Shown: positions 35,100-46,585, counted from the first letter of the stretch. The stretch is 64,000 nucleotides of DNA from Balaenoptera acutorostrata (GCF_949987535.1 NC_080078.1:48944207-49008206), one strand, 5' to 3'. Notes: generated from the letters alone by a model not told the origin. Program-made: numbers and translations.

Positions 35100-35650
35100 C
35101 CCTTACTGAGTATGGCAGTTTGTCTCCAAGAACGCTGCCCTCAATCCCATCCCCTTTTACAGGCATGGGCCATTGCCCCCATCCAAAGGTGGAGGGAATG
35201 ACACACTCCTTTAAATCAGATCTGGCCTTTGACTGGCCTTCCATGTGGCATTGTGTGGCACTCTGCTGGTTCTGGGTCTAGTTTAAGAGGACTGGCCGTG
35301 TCCACTTCCTTTTTCTTAGAATGCTCATGCTCGGGAAAGTCAGTTGCCATGTATGATGTCCAACTGCACTGTGACCTCCATGTTGTGAGGAAACCCAAGT
35401 CACACAGAGGGGCTGCAGGTGGAGAGATGCCCAACCAGTGTCCAGCTGTTCCAGTTACACCAGCCCAGCCATCAGACATTGAGTGAAGAAGCCTGCAGGT
35501 GACTCTAGCCTCAGTTGCCGTATAACTACAACTGCGTGAGAAACCCCCAAGTGAAAACTGCTCAGCTGACCCCAGTCAACCTCTAGAACTATGAGCGTTA
35601 AGAATGTGTTCCTAGGTATAACAAAAGACACGTACTAGGATGGTCTTAGC
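35100..35650 (+). mobile_element. MaLR-like LTR, sense (probable)
   Basis: CATGTATGATGTCCAACTGC, CAGACATTGAGTGAAGAAGCC, AACTGCTCAGCTGACCCCAG and AGTCAACCTCTAGAACTATGA follow an MLT1/MST-type consensus from memory. Confidence 0.6.
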
Positions 35651-35654
35651 AAAA

Positions 35655-35905
35655 CTATTTGTATTAGTTTCCTAGGAGTTCTGTAATAAAGTACAACAAA
35701 CTAGGTGGTTTAAAACAAATCTATTTTCTCACAGTTCTGGAGGCTAGAAGTTCAAAATCAAGGTATTAGCAGGGTCATGTTCACTTTAAGACTCTGGGTA
35801 TGATCATCCTTGCATTTTCTAGCTTCTGGTGGTAGCCTTGATCTCGGACGTTCCTTGCCTTGCAGCTGCATCACTCTGATCTCTGCCTCTGTCGTTAGGT
35901 GGGAA
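35655..35905 (-). mobile_element. MLT1-type LTR, antisense
   Basis: GTATTAGTTTCCTAGGAGTTC, CTCACAGTTCTGGAGGCTAG and TTGCAGCTGCATCACTCTGA are the reverse complement of MLT1, here truncated after the CTCTGCCTCTGTCGTTAGG segment. Confidence 0.85.
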
Positions 35906-36900
35906 GTGTCCATTTTATTACACTTATAGATTCTGTGGTCAGAAATTCAGACAGGACACAGTAGGGATGGTTTATGTCTGTTCCCCAAAGCCTGGGCCAA
36001 TTTTCTGGCACTATGAACGAGAGATCCTTTCCTCCATTTTCCAACAATATCCTCCTTAGCTTTTTCTGAGCCCTACTGCAGCTTCCTCAAGGCCTTTTAG
36101 GCTTCTGCTAACATTCTCCTGTAGGATCCTCTCCCACCCTTGCTGCTTCACAGAGTCTCAATGCCAGTGCCATATGGTTTACTTTTGTTATGTTATTATG
36201 TTGTTTTGTTATGACAGATTCCACTTCCAAGTAACAAAATCTGTTCCAGTTACTATTGCCGTGTAATAAATTGTTACTGTTACGATGTAATAAACTTTCC
36301 CTCCTACCACTAGAAGTCAGTGGTAGAAAATTAACAAAGGAAAAGCTACACAAGAGCTGGTAAGCTGTGGCAGTGCTGTTGGAGCCTGTGATCAAGTACT
36401 GGTAGAAGTATAAACATAGACGTGTAAAACAAAAACAATTTTATTATGCTCACGGGTTCTGTGGATCAGGATTTGGAAAGGACGTGTGGAGATGGCTTGT
36501 CTCTGCTGATGACGTCTGCAGCCTACACTGGGAAACACAAAAACCACCTTCCATAAGAACAGAAGGCTGGAAGTTAATCCAGGATTAGGGACTGGAATCT
36601 TCCAAAGGCTCATTCACTTACTGGTCCAGCAGTCAGTGCTGGCTGCCAGCTGGGACCTTATCTGGGGCTGCTGGTCACAACATCTACACATGGTCTCCTA
36701 GTGTGGCTGCTTGGGCTTCCTCAGAGCATGGTGGCTGGGATTCAAGAGTAAAGTATTCCAAGAGAGAACCACAAACCGCATTGCTTCTGTGACCTTTCCT
36801 TAGGAGTCACCTAGAGTCACTTATCCTACAAGTCAAAAGCCAGCCCAGATTCAAAAGGAGGGAACATAGACACATCTTTAGATGGGAGGGGTATCAGTAT
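35906..36900 (-). mobile_element. Second MLT1-like LTR, fragmented, antisense
   Basis: Pieces near 35,930-36,010 and 36,440-36,900 (TCACGGGTTCTGTGGATCAGG, GGCTTGTCTCTGCTGATGACG, GATGGGAGGGGTATCAG) follow the reverse complement of an MLT1 subfamily. The block 36,010-36,430 is less clear. Confidence 0.55.
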
Positions 36901-37270
36901 GCAAATATGATCATTGTCACTACTCTGTTCAAAATGATATAGTAGCTGCCCACAGACTACAGGCTAAAATCCAAACTCCATAGAATGGCATAGGTCTCCA
37001 TAGTTTATTCCTCACATAACAGCCAGTACTTCCTTCCACTTTATGATCCCTTAGTTATGAGCTATTTAGAGTTCCCAGAATTCAGTCTTTTACAGGTCTT
37101 TGTGGTTTTGCATATGCTGTTCTCTCTGCTTGAAATGCTTGTCTCTTCTTTCCTGACTCTTCCTTCCCTATTCTTGTGCTTTCTCAAATACTTTTGTATG
37201 TTACATCTGTTATAGTCAAGTACTAATTTCTTACTCATCGCACTTATTATTATACAATGCCAATATGCTA
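36901..37270 (+). mobile_element. L2 fragment, sense
   Basis: CTCTGTTCAAAATGATATAGTAG, GCTAAAATCCAAACTCCATAG and TTTTGCATATGCTGTTCTCTC (short motifs in order) match the L2 3' region. Confidence 0.75.
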
Positions 37271-37284
37271 AATATTTTACATGC

Positions 37285-37460
37285 ATTACATTAATTATTC
37301 TCGAACAATTCCATGAAGTAGGTTGTTACTTCCATTTTCCAGATAAGAAAAACAAAGTTAGGGAAGGTTATGTCACTTGTTCAATATTAGGCATCTAGGA
37401 AGTGGCACATCCAGGAGATAGACCCAGGTTTACTTGATTTCAGAGTCCTTCCAAGTAACT
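37285..37460 (-). mobile_element. MIR SINE, antisense
   Basis: TTTTCCAGATAAGAAAAAC, CATCTAGGAAGTGGCAC and CCCAGGTTTACTTGATTTC match reverse-complement MIR. Confidence 0.65.
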
Positions 37461-37489
37461 ACTATCCTATACAGGCTATATTTATAATA

Positions 37490-37645
37490 ATTGTATCAGC
37501 AGTTATCTGGCTTTTGGTCTCAGGACAACTTTGTGCTCCTGAAAATAATTGAGAATGTATAAAACAATATTTTTGTTTAAAAATAAATCCATTGCATGTT
37601 AATATAAATACCGTATTTTGATAAATAACTGTATTTTCTGAAAAC
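37490..37645. mobile_element. Old hAT-like MITE fragment
   Basis: TTTTGGTCTCAGGACAAC and the A+T-rich interior (TGCATGTTAATATAAATACC) resemble a Charlie-derived element. Termini are not clear. Confidence 0.5.
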
Positions 37646-38182
37646 AAACAAAAAAAGGTAGAGAGAAAAGTGTTCTCTTTTGCATTCCTGCAAATCTCTG
37701 TATGTCTGGCTAAAAGAAGCCAGCTATATTCTCCTTTCTGCCTCTGAATTCAATTTGATGTGATATGTTGTGCTGGTTGCAAGTATGCAAAAAAAAAAAA
37801 TCCAGCCCCCCACAGATTGTAGCTGGAAAAGGAAAGAATATTTTAATGGCCTTATCAGATAATTGTGCATACTCTTTGTTGCATAGTACACCAAAACTGG
37901 ACAGGTGGTGGTTTTTTAAAAGTTAGCTGCAATATGAAATTTGAAATCCTGTCTATGAAATTTTTGCACATTTTATGCTCGTAAGAGAATGAGAATAGGA
38001 AGATAAATATCTTAGGATTATTATAAAATAACAGTGTGATACTAATGATCCCCTGACATGGTCTGGGGACCAAACATACACATACACACACACACACGCA
38101 CATATGCATATATAAGATTTAAACTGTACATTATCTGAGGACAAGTTGGCCTCTTTTATCCTTATATATGTACACCTGTGGT
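37646..38182. other. Unassigned sequence with (CA)n
   Basis: An imperfect (CA)n lies at about 38,075-38,103. No gene. Confidence 0.55.
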
Positions 38183-38196
38183 GGTACAGCTGCTTT

Positions 38197-38401
38197 GTTT
38201 TTCTTTTTTTGAATTTTATTTATTTTTTATACAGCAGGTTCTTATTAGTTATCTATTTTATACATATTAGTGTATACATGTCAATCCCAATCTCCCAATT
38301 CATCTCGCCACCGCCCCCCCCCCACCGCTTTCCCCCCTTGGTGTCCATACGGTTGTCCTCTACATCTGTGTCTCTATTTCTGCCCTGCAAACTGGTTCAT
38401 C
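38197..38401 (-). mobile_element. 5'-truncated L1 3' UTR, antisense
   Basis: TTATACAGCAGGTTCTTATTAG and CCCAATCTCCCAATTCATC are the reverse complement of an L1 3' UTR. Imperfect direct repeats GGTACAGYTGYTTY lie at 38183-38196 and 38402-38415. Confidence 0.85.
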
Positions 38402-38415
38402 GGTACAGTTGTTTC

Positions 38416-38764
38416 TTGATGGTGTCACCTTTGGGGCTGGGTGTGCTTGGCTCTGGAATTGACTGTTTGCTGACCTCTCTGGTCCTCCATTCCTTCTTTC
38501 AAGACTTCACACCCTCAGCACCTCTCATGTATAATGCATAAGATCTAATTATCTGTTCAATACATGAATGCCTGTATTATATAGAATTTACCTTCCAATT
38601 GCACAGTACTAACTTATTTTCCAAATTTTAATAACAGTTACTCCAAGAGCAAACTGGACATTTTTGGTTTATTTAATACCATTGTGTCATTTATTTGAGA
38701 AAGAAGTTTGAGTCTTTGCATACTTTATAGTAACAAGCCTGAACTTAACGTTTGGTTTTGTTTT
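38416..38764. other. Unassigned intergenic sequence
   Basis: No gene or recognised repeat. Confidence 0.5.
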
Positions 38765-39005
38765 TAAGTAACATTTATTGATTACTTATTATGGGCCTGA
38801 TACTTTCCTAAGTATTTCACATACCTTATTTATTCCACAGAACAGCTCTATGAGAGATTCTATTATTTTCCTCATTTTACAAGTGAGGAAACTGAGTCAC
38901 AGAAAGATTGAGTAAATTGTTCAAGGTGACTCAATTGGTAGGTGGTAGGGCTGAGATGTGAACACAGATTCCCTTGCTTCGAGAATCCTTGCTCTTAACC
39001 ACTGC
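38765..39005 (-). mobile_element. MIR SINE, antisense, near full length
   Basis: Runs from the MIR 3' end to the tRNA-like head: ATTTTACAAGTGAGGAAACTG, GGTAGGGCTGAGATGTGAAC and TGCTCTTAACCACTGCACTAC. Confidence 0.85.
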
Positions 39006-39328
39006 ACTACCTCTGTCTATCCTGACTTAAACACGGTTTTTTTCTTAGTTAAACCACTTACTTTAATATAGGGTCCTACATTCCCTTTTAAATCTAAAAT
39101 TCTGTTTTTATAGATAACTTTCACAATAGACCTTTTTATGCCCTTTTATTTTTGTTCATAGAGAAAAATATTAGCAGAAAAATATGTTGGAGAATACAAA
39201 AGTTAATAAAATGAATTTGGAATCACTAGCAGTTGAAAAGTCTTTCTTGTACAATTAACACAAATGTTTATCTAGGGATCCCAGGGGAATCCGTTCTGGG
39301 GTCTCCCATACTAGCCCCAAATTGCCTT
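39006..39328. other. Unassigned intergenic sequence
   Basis: A+T-rich, nothing recognised. Confidence 0.5.
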
Positions 39329-39343
39329 CTGACTCCCATTCTT

Positions 39344-39594
39344 TTTTTTTTTTTTAATATTTATTTATTTGGCTGCGCCAGGTCTTAGTTGTGGTACGCT
39401 GGATCTTTGTTGCCACATGCAGGATCTTTGTTGCGTCCTGTGGGATCTTTAGTTGCGGCACACAGGATCTTTAGTTGTGGCATGCAAATACTTAGTTGCG
39501 GCATGTGGGATCTAGTTCCCTGATCAGGAATCAAACCCGGGACCCCTGTGTTGAGAGCACGGAGTCTTAGCCACTGGACCACCAGGGAAGTCCC
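39344..39594 (-). mobile_element. CHR-2-like SINE, antisense
   Basis: Poly-T, GGCTGCGCCAGGTCTTAG, repeated ATCTTTAGTTG units, ends GGACCACCAGGGAAGTCCC. Direct repeats CTGACTC(C/T)CATTCTT lie at 39329-39343 and 39595-39609. Confidence 0.93.
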
Positions 39595-39717
39595 CTGACT
39601 CTCATTCTTGTTTGCTGGAGGTACACATCTTGATTGCTCCCCTCTTCTGAGGCACTTCTTCCATCACCCTCCCCAACCCACCTCTGCAACTAGGCTAAAG
39701 AGAAAGTCCCTCTGGTT

Positions 39718-39895
39718 CAGTGGTTCTCAAATTTTAGTTGTGTCTGATCCACTCAGACAGCTTGTTAAATCAAATTGTTGGGTCCCAAACCCAAAGTTTC
39801 TGATTTAGCAAGTCTGGGGTAAAGCTTAAGAATTCACATTTCTGCTACGAGTCCAGGTGATAGGACCACACTTTGAGAGCTATCCAGAACTACTC
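39718..39895. mobile_element. MER5-like hAT MITE
   Basis: CAGTGGTTCTCAAATTTTAG at the left and CACACTTTGAGAGC at the right are the typical terminal inverted repeats. Confidence 0.7.
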
Positions 39896-40009
39896 CTTTC
39901 AACCTCTGCTTCCCAAGACAGGTTTAATGGTGGTTATGAAATGCAGCAGGACCCTATGGTCCTTGCCCCCATGTCCTCAGCCTGCCTTTTTTCTGTGGAA
40001 AAACTTTAG

Positions 40010-40590
40010 CTGAAGAATAAGTTTAATCAGAGAAATGAAAAAATGCAGAAACAAAGGAAAACAGTCAAAGGAGACCAAATAATAATAATTTAGTCATTAA
40101 GCATAGTCAGGGACCTTTAGTTCCTTCTCAAGGGCTATAGATAATATTCTGAGCCGTATCCTGTGAGCTGTCTTGTATATACTGAAACCCCTGCCAGGTG
40201 GAAGAAGTTGACTACATGGTGACCAGACTGTAGCCATGACATAAGCTGCCACAATTCCAAGAATTGGCCTCAAGGAGATGGGAACAAACCGACCCTGTAA
40301 CTGAAGACTGACTGTACTTAAAACAATCCAGATGAACACTGGTCAGATCACCTCATGATTAACTTCAAGATGACTGCCAGAGCTGACTGTGCTGTTTCTG
40401 CGTGTAGCCTCCTCCCTCACTGATTGTCAGTCTGGGGAAGTTGGCCTTTGGACAGGCGTTGCCCCCGGCCCCGTTTGCCGACATCCGACATCCAAAATAA
40501 AGCAAACTTTCCTTTCCACCAACCTTGCCTCTTCTTTATTTGCTTTTGGGCGGCAAGCAGCCGGATCCCACTTTCGGATATAGTTACATG
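40010..40590 (+). mobile_element. Solo LTR, ERV1-like, sense
   Basis: The right end carries a poly-A signal and downstream region (CCAAAATAAAGCAAACTTTCC near 40,491, CCTCTTCTTTATTTGC) typical of gamma-type LTRs. The left edge is uncertain. No internal gag, pol or env is attached. It lies 0.3 kb upstream of the TASP1 CpG island. Confidence 0.6.
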
Positions 40591-40899
40591 GTAACTATTC
40601 AGGTTAATAGTTACAAGAAAACATTAAAGAGATTACATAATGTTACTAGGTCTTGGTCTTAGATGCTAGAGGCTAAAAGAAAGGCCACCCACATTTTCAT
40701 TCTCCCCAGGGCAAGGCTAGCCCCTTCCTCCCACATGTAATCCAGGCAGAACTCTAGTTTTCCCTACTGTGGGGGGTGGGCTGCAAGGATTGAATGAAAT
40801 TAAGCTCTTAAGTGACATCTCAATAAATGATGACTAGTTTAACTTCATTCCGCATCACATCGCTAGTCTGCCAACCACTCAGATAAGAGGATCACATCC
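40591..40899. other. Upstream flank of the TASP1 promoter
   Basis: Includes a MIR-like fragment near 40,780-40,840 (GGATTGAATGAAATTAAGC, TCTCAATAAATGATG). Nothing else is recognised. Confidence 0.45.
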
Positions 40900-40941
40900 T
40901 TCCGGCTCATTAAGAGGCGGGGTGAGGAGAGAGAGGCAACG

Positions 40942-40953
40942 GCGCCTGCGCAG
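40942..40953 (+). promoter_or_regulatory. NRF1-type site
   Basis: GCGCCTGCGCAG, a near-palindromic NRF1 consensus inside the CpG island, about 0.2 kb upstream of the likely start region. Confidence 0.6.
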
Positions 40954-41052
40954 CTCACAACGAGGCTCCAGGTAGTGTCCTCCCTACACCTCCGCGACCA
41001 GGTGAACCACTCGGGGGCAGAGGGAGGAGACCGAGCAGAGTGTGGGCGCCTG

Positions 41053-41067
41053 CTTCCGGCCACGTGG
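41053..41067 (+). promoter_or_regulatory. Adjoining ETS site and E-box
   Basis: CTTCCGG (41053-41059) runs directly into CCACGTGG (41060-41067), a USF/MYC-type E-box. USF2 has been reported as a taspase 1 substrate, so feedback is conceivable but is inference only. Confidence 0.55.
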
Positions 41068-41079
41068 TTATGCTCACGG

Positions 41080-41101
41080 CCAATGGAAAAGCTTGACGTC
41101 A
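41080..41101 (+). promoter_or_regulatory. CCAAT box and consensus CRE
   Basis: CCAAT at 41080-41084 (NF-Y type) and the full palindromic CRE TGACGTCA at 41094-41101, ten bases apart. Confidence 0.65.
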
Positions 41102-41137
41102 CCCTCGCTTCCTCACCCTGGCAACGGGTGGGTGACT

Positions 41138-41172
41138 ACTTCCGGTGCTGTGAGGGCTCGGGGCTGACGCGG
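41138..41172 (+). other. TASP1: TASP1 exon 1 (non-coding), right part
   Basis: The splice donor GTGAGT at 41173-41178, preceded by GACGCGG, is the first strong donor downstream of the promoter motif cluster. The ACTTCCGGT ETS motif at 41138 commonly sits at or next to TSSs of such promoters, so exon 1 probably starts near it. The left boundary is a guess. No start codon is required in this exon, because the initiator lies in exon 2. Confidence 0.55.
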
Positions 41173-42002
41173 GTGAGTGTCCCTCTTTCTCACGCTGTCC
41201 GCGCCCTTGCCGCCGACGTGCGCTGCCTCTGTCCGGGCGCCGCGCTCTCGCTGGGACGTCCTCTCCGGGGCCGGGTGCGGGCGGCGCGCTGGATACCCCT
41301 TGCCGGGGGCGGTGCTGGAGGAAGGGATTCGGGACGTCCCTCGTCCCCGAGTCTCGGTCGCGCGTGGGGCCCGCGCCGGCCCCCTCCCAGCGGCTGCAGC
41401 TTGGCGGCTTCATTCCCTCTCCCGGGAAGGGACTGTCTGGGCTTGGGGAGGGAGTCCTCGCAGTCCTTCGCCCACTTTGCAGTCTCGGGCTGCGGTTTCT
41501 CCGAGTTCGAGGCTCGTAGAGACCCGAGGGTGTGCGTCCTGGTCCTGCGTGGCAGGTGGGGGAAAGCAGCCCTATAGTGTAATAGAGGCCTGGTTAGTCC
41601 CGCAGAACGTTAGCATTTACTGCTCAGGTGGAGAAGGAAGAGGAAAGGACCAAGAAGATGGAAAAGGAGCAACTGGAGAGGAGGGTGGAAAACAGGAACT
41701 GGAGGTGCCCTGAAAATAGAGGGCATCGTGTTTCCGGAAGGAAGGAGTTCAACTTGATTCGCCTCTGTAGGGGAGGGGAATGAAAGGTATTTTGGGGACC
41801 ACGTGATTGAGATCATTGTATACTAAGCTAAGGAATTTTCATACACTTGGGAGTTTAATAATTTGCTTTTTTGTTTAAATAAAGCTTTCCCCCCACTTAT
41901 AAAAAGCAGTGCATGCTTACTAAAGAATATCTGGAAAATGTAGAAATATTTAAAAAGAGATCATCTGTGGTTCCACCAGCCCCAGCCCAACATTTTGATC
42001 TC

Positions 42003-42141
42003 TTTCTCTCTACTTTTTTTTTTCTTTTGGCTGTGCTGTGTGCCTTGTGGGATCTTAGTTCTCCGACTAGGGATTGAACCTGGGCACTTGGCAGTGAGAG
42101 CACTGGGAGTCCTAACCACTGGACTGCCAGGGAATTCCCTA
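42003..42141 (-). mobile_element. Short CHR-type SINE, antisense
   Basis: TTTTGGCTGTGCTGTGTGCC, GATCTTAGTTCTCCGACTAGG and AACCACTGGACTGCCAGGGAA. Same variant as 26,199. Target duplications are not clear. Confidence 0.85.
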
Positions 42142-42239
42142 CATTTTTAAAAATAGCATATTCTTAACCTACTTAGGATCATAGTGTATATGTATAAAAT
42201 GTGATTTTAACTAAAACGCATGTTTTGTACATTGTGTCT

Positions 42240-43600
42240 ATTACATGGATTTTTTTGAGAGATAATTCATAAAATTCCACCCTTTTAAATTTAAAGTTCA
42301 GTGGTTTTTAGTATATTCACAGCGTTGTGCACCCATCTTCACTATCTAATTCCATAACTTTTTCATCACCTCCAAAAGAAACTCTGTACCGTTATAGTTA
42401 CTCGCCATTGATTTCCCCTCCCCTTGTTCCCCCAGCCCCTGGCAACCACTAATCTACTTTGTGTCTATGGATTTTCCTATTCTGGATACTTCATGTAAGT
42501 GGAATCATATAATATGTGGCTTTTTGTTGTCTGCCTTCTTTCACTTAGCATAATGTTTTCAAGGTACATCCATGTTGTGTTATGTATCAGTATGTCACTC
42601 CTTTTTATGGCTGAATAATATTCCATTATATAACTATGCCACATTTTGTTTATCCATCATCAGTTGATAGACATTTGGATTGTTTCCACTTTTTGACTAT
42701 TATGAATAATTCTGCTATAAACATCCATGTACAAGTTTTTGTGTGGACGTATGTTTTCACTTTTCTTAGATGTATACCTAGGAGTGGAGTTGCTGGGTCA
42801 TGTGGTAACTGTTTAACTTTTTGAGGTACTGCCAGGTGTTTTCCAAAGTGGCCTGCACAAGCAGGATATGAGGGTTCTGATTTCTCCATATCCTTGCTAA
42901 CACTTATTGTCTGTCTTTTTGATTATAGCCATTCCATTGGTTGTGGAATGGTATCTTGTGGTTTTGATTTGCATTTCCCTGATGTCTGAAAGTGTTGAGT
43001 ATCTTTTCTCTGTGCTTATCGGCCCTTTGTATATCTTTGGAGAAATGTCCGTTCAATTCCTTTGCCCATTTTTAAATTGAATTAAAAATTTTTTAAAGAA
43101 ATTTTAAAGTTGTATGTGTTCTTTATATAGTCTGGACACAAGTCCCTTATCAGATTGCAATATTTCTTCCATTTTTTCCCATCTTGTGGGGTGTCTTTTC
43201 ACTTTCTTGAAGGGTGTCCTTTGAAGTACAAAAGTTTAAAATTTTGGTGAAGTCCAATTTATCTGTTTTTTTTTTTTGATTCTTTGTGCTTTTGGTGTCA
43301 TATGTAAAACCACTGCCAAATCCAAGATTATGAAGATTTACTCCTATGTTTTTTTTTCCCTGAGAGTTTTATATAGTTTTAGCTCTTACATTTAGGGCTT
43401 GATTTATGTAGAGTTAATTTTTATATATGGTGTGCAGTAGGAGTCCAACTTCATTCTTTTGCTTGTGGCTATCCAGTTTTCCCAGCACCATTTGTTGAAA
43501 AGACTGTCCTTTTTCCATTGAATGGCCTTGGCACCCTTTTCAAAAACCAGTTGATCATAAACACATAGATCATCGTTTTCTTAACTATTTATCTATGTTG
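42240..43600 (-). mobile_element. Old L1, antisense, 1.36 kb
   Basis: Reverse complement of an old L1 3' UTR (AAAGTTCAGTGGTTTTTAG, CCCCTGGCAACCACTAATC) followed by ORF2 C-terminal relics (TTTTATGGCTGAATAATATTCC, CATTTGTTGAAAAGACTGTCC, each in order). Frames are extensively broken. Confidence 0.9.
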
Positions 43601-43604
43601 GGTA

Positions 43605-44670
43605 TTTAAGTCGCTCCCAGATTTTTGTTTTTCTAAATTATCCTATGTTAAACACAGCAGAAAAGGCATAAAACCTTTTCTGTATTTAAAATTATTTTGG
43701 TAGAAAATGTTCTCAGAAGTGGAATTACTGGGTCAAAGATGAAATAAGTATGTTTTGGAGCTCATTTAATGAGGCATTAAACCTTCAATCTCATGATGTT
43801 AAGAGCAACAAATTGCTTCTTTGTTCATCAGTTGCTATAGCTTAAGGGCTGGATTTCTCTAAAAGCCTTTCTCTGTAAGATGAATGGATTCCATGACTTC
43901 CTTCCTCCTTCAACTGCTTCTAAAAGACTAAGTAAATCTACAGTGAAAAACTTCAACACCAGAGGCAAACAGGACATGTGGTAGTGTTCTAAATGGCTTA
44001 AAAGGAGAAAAAAATAGTGTCATCACATGCAGTAGGAAAATGAAACAATCTTTGAGAGAAATAGGGTCAAGATTTAGACCTTAAATCAGTGCCATAAAAG
44101 TCCCTGAAGCAAAAAAAGTGGTTTATTCTGAGTTTCTCTTCTGCCCTTGATAATCAAGTTAATTTACATTCATCTTGGTCCCAGAGACAGTGAACTTAAA
44201 TCTTTTCTTTTTAGTAAATAGTACCCAGTTAAAAAAAATTCAAATATGAAATGTTATGAGGAGAAAGTCAAGTTTCCCTTTCATCCTTGCCCCTCCCTCT
44301 TCTCCAGTCTCCCAGTACTCTTTAGAGGAATCCATGGTACTATTATTTGTGTCTATATAGACTAGTTCATGTATAGAGTATCTCTGGGGAGCGGGTATAT
44401 ACAAAATTATATATTTTAAGGCTCTTGATACTTTCTGACACATTCCTTTTCAAAATGGTTGCATCAGTTTATGATGGCAATACAGTGCTAATTAGATTTC
44501 TTTCTTTTTTTTTTTTGTATTTCTTTGAATATTCTTTCTTTAATATTGGATATCCAGTTTATATTTCCTTTTTAATGTATTGCCTGCTCATGTCTTTTGG
44601 CATGCTGTTTGTCTTGATTAGCATTGTCCTTTATGAGATTTATTTTGGCAGCCTTTTGTAGATGGTTGTT
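43605..44670 (-). mobile_element. Scattered old L1 fragments, antisense (tentative)
   Basis: GTGGAATTACTGGGTCAAAG near 43,719 and the segments near 44,215-44,460 and 44,500-44,670 look like diverged antisense L1. Boundaries are loose and the middle (43,770-44,200) is unassigned. Confidence 0.35.
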
Positions 44671-45032
44671 TTACGACGGCCTGGATTTGGGGAGAAAAGT
44701 TAATATGCTTTTTGTAATGCTTATGCTAAGAGGTATGTGAGCTGAACAAGGGTCAAGGCAGTAGGGAGAAGGAAGGTAAATGCTTGAGAAGAAATCTATA
44801 GGATTTGGAAACTGGGCGCAGTCCAAGATGACTACAAGGTGAGTTAGAAAAGGATGGTATATATTTGATGTCAATCTTTGGTCATGATTTATTTTTTAAC
44901 TCCTTAGTCTTAACTGTAGAGATCAAATACTGATTTTATTTTTTTTTAGTTAGGATTATCTGGGGTTTGTGTGGCCCTAGAAGTTCAAGATCCAGAAAAA
45001 CAAAACCAAAAAAGACCTCTTGGGCCAGTATT

Positions 45033-45347
45033 TTTTTTAAAAATTAATTAATTAATTAATTTATGGCTGTGTTGGGTCTTCGTTGCTGCGCGTGGGCTTT
45101 CTCTAGTTGCGGTGAGCGGGGGCTACTCTTCATTGTGGTGTGCGGGCTTCTCATTGTCGTGGCTTCTCGTTGCGGAGCACGGGCTCTAGGCGCACAGGCT
45201 TCAGTAGTTGTGGCACGCAGGCTCAGTAGTTGTGGCACATGGGCTTAGTTGCTCCACGGCATGTGGGATCTTCCCAGGCCAGGGCTCGAACCTGTGTCCC
45301 TTGCATTGGCAGGCGGATTCTTAACCACTGCGCCACCAGGGAAGCCC
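45033..45347 (-). mobile_element. CHR SINE, antisense
   Basis: (TTAA)n-rich tail, GGCTGTGTTGGGTCTTCG, ends GCGCCACCAGGGAAGCCC. Perfect direct repeats GGGCCAGTATT lie at 45022-45032 and 45348-45358. Confidence 0.95.
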
Positions 45348-45499
45348 GGGCCAGTATTGTTGATTGGCCATGTTTTTGTCTGTTCCTTCTGTAGGTGGGA
45401 TGAGTGTTGAGAACCTTCAAAATATGGCATTTCTCCTCTTAGAGAAGGTTTGAAGTGGGATCTCATAGGCTTGCCCTATTTTGGGACTTCGACTTGGCT

Positions 45500-46560
45500 A
45501 GTTACCTGTGTTCTCATAATTAAATGTATAAAAAAGCTGTCTATTTTTGTAAGTAATGCATTCAGATTGTTCGAAATCAAAAGGTACACAATGGTGAACA
45601 GTGAAATTTCCATCCCTCCTTTGTCCACCAGTCACCCAAATCTTCTGGTAACCACTATTATGCTATATTTTGATATATTCTTCCAGACTGTACTTTACAT
45701 ATATATATTTAACTGTATATTTTTCTCCCCTCCCTCAAAATATGGTACTGCATATACTTCTGTACCATGTCTTTTTTACTTGCTAAAATGTCTTCAAGAC
45801 TGGTCGTTTCATATTTGTGTATTTGTGTATCAAGAATATCATTTTTTCCAAGAGCTGCATTTACTTTTAGGCACTTCCATCAAGACATACTGTTGGTCCA
45901 TATCTTTCCCATTACAGATAGTCCTTCAGTGTGTATTTATAATTTTGGTTTATTTTGCCCAATTGCCCTTGTTGAGTTGTGTTAATTTATGCTGCTACTA
46001 GCAATGTATGAGAACTCCTGGTTCCCTATATCCTCAAAACATGGTGTTATCTTACTTTTTTGTTTGTTTGTTTGCTAGTCCAATGATATGTGAGTGTAGT
46101 TTTAATTTGCATTTTTCTTCTGAGTGAGGTTTAGCATCTTTTTTTTTTAATATAAATTTATTTATTTATTTGTTTATTTTTGGCTGCGTTGGGTCTTTGT
46201 TGCTGCACGCGGGCTTTCTCTAGTTGTGGCGAGTGGGGGCTACTCTTTGTTGCAGTGCGTGGGCTTCTCATTGCGGTGGCTTCTCTTGTTGCAGAGCACG
46301 GGCTCTAGGTGTGCGGGCTTCAGTAGTTGTGATGCGTGGGCTCAGCAGTTGTGGCACGCGGGCTCTAGAGCTCAGGGTCAGTAGTTGTGGCGCATGGGCT
46401 TAGTTGCTGCGCGGCATGTGGGATCTTCCCAAACCAGGGATCCCGTGTCCCCTGCATTGGCAGGCGGATTCTCAACCACTGTGCCACCAGGGAAGCCCGG
46501 TTTAGCATCTTTTGATCTGTTAGACTGTTATATAATTTTTCTGTAAACTGGGATTTGCCC
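45500..46560 (-). mobile_element. Old L1, antisense, split by a SINE
   Basis: AATCTTCTGGTAACCACTAT and ACAGATAGTCCTTCAGTG-type phrases left of the SINE, and TTTTGATCTGTTAGACTG right of it, belong to a diverged antisense L1M. Confidence 0.55.
46143..46498 (-). mobile_element. CHR SINE, antisense
   Basis: Poly-T then (TTTA)n, GGCTGCGTTGGGTCTTTG, ends GTGCCACCAGGGAAGCCC. Perfect 15-bp direct repeats GGTTTAGCATCTTTT lie at 46128-46142 and 46499-46513. Confidence 0.95.
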
Positions 46561-46565
46561 ACTTG

Positions 46566-46585
46566 CCCCCCGCCCCCCCCCCCCC
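46566..46585. repeat. C-homopolymer tract
   Basis: Six C, one G, thirteen C. Opposite strand is a G-run with quadruplex potential. Confidence 0.95.

Larger units (their letters stand above)
40900..41560 (+). promoter_or_regulatory. TASP1: CpG-island promoter of TASP1
   Basis: The only strongly CpG-rich, G+C-rich interval in the window. There is no TATA box in a convincing place, as is usual for housekeeping genes. Recognition motifs cluster in 200 bases: NRF1-type GCGCCTGCGCAG (40942-40953), ETS CTTCCGG (41053-41059), E-box CCACGTGG (41060-41067), CCAAT (41080-41084), CRE TGACGTCA (41094-41101), and a second ETS ACTTCCGGT (41138-41146). A strong splice donor follows at 41173. Assignment to TASP1 rests on order and strand relative to the coding exons. 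The TSS itself cannot be read from sequence. Confidence 0.85.

Noticed and set aside
40975..41713. Overlapping frames of 178-200 residues in the CpG island
   Set aside because: Long open frames are expected in G+C-rich DNA with few stop codons. They cross the exon 1 donor and have no similarity to a known protein.
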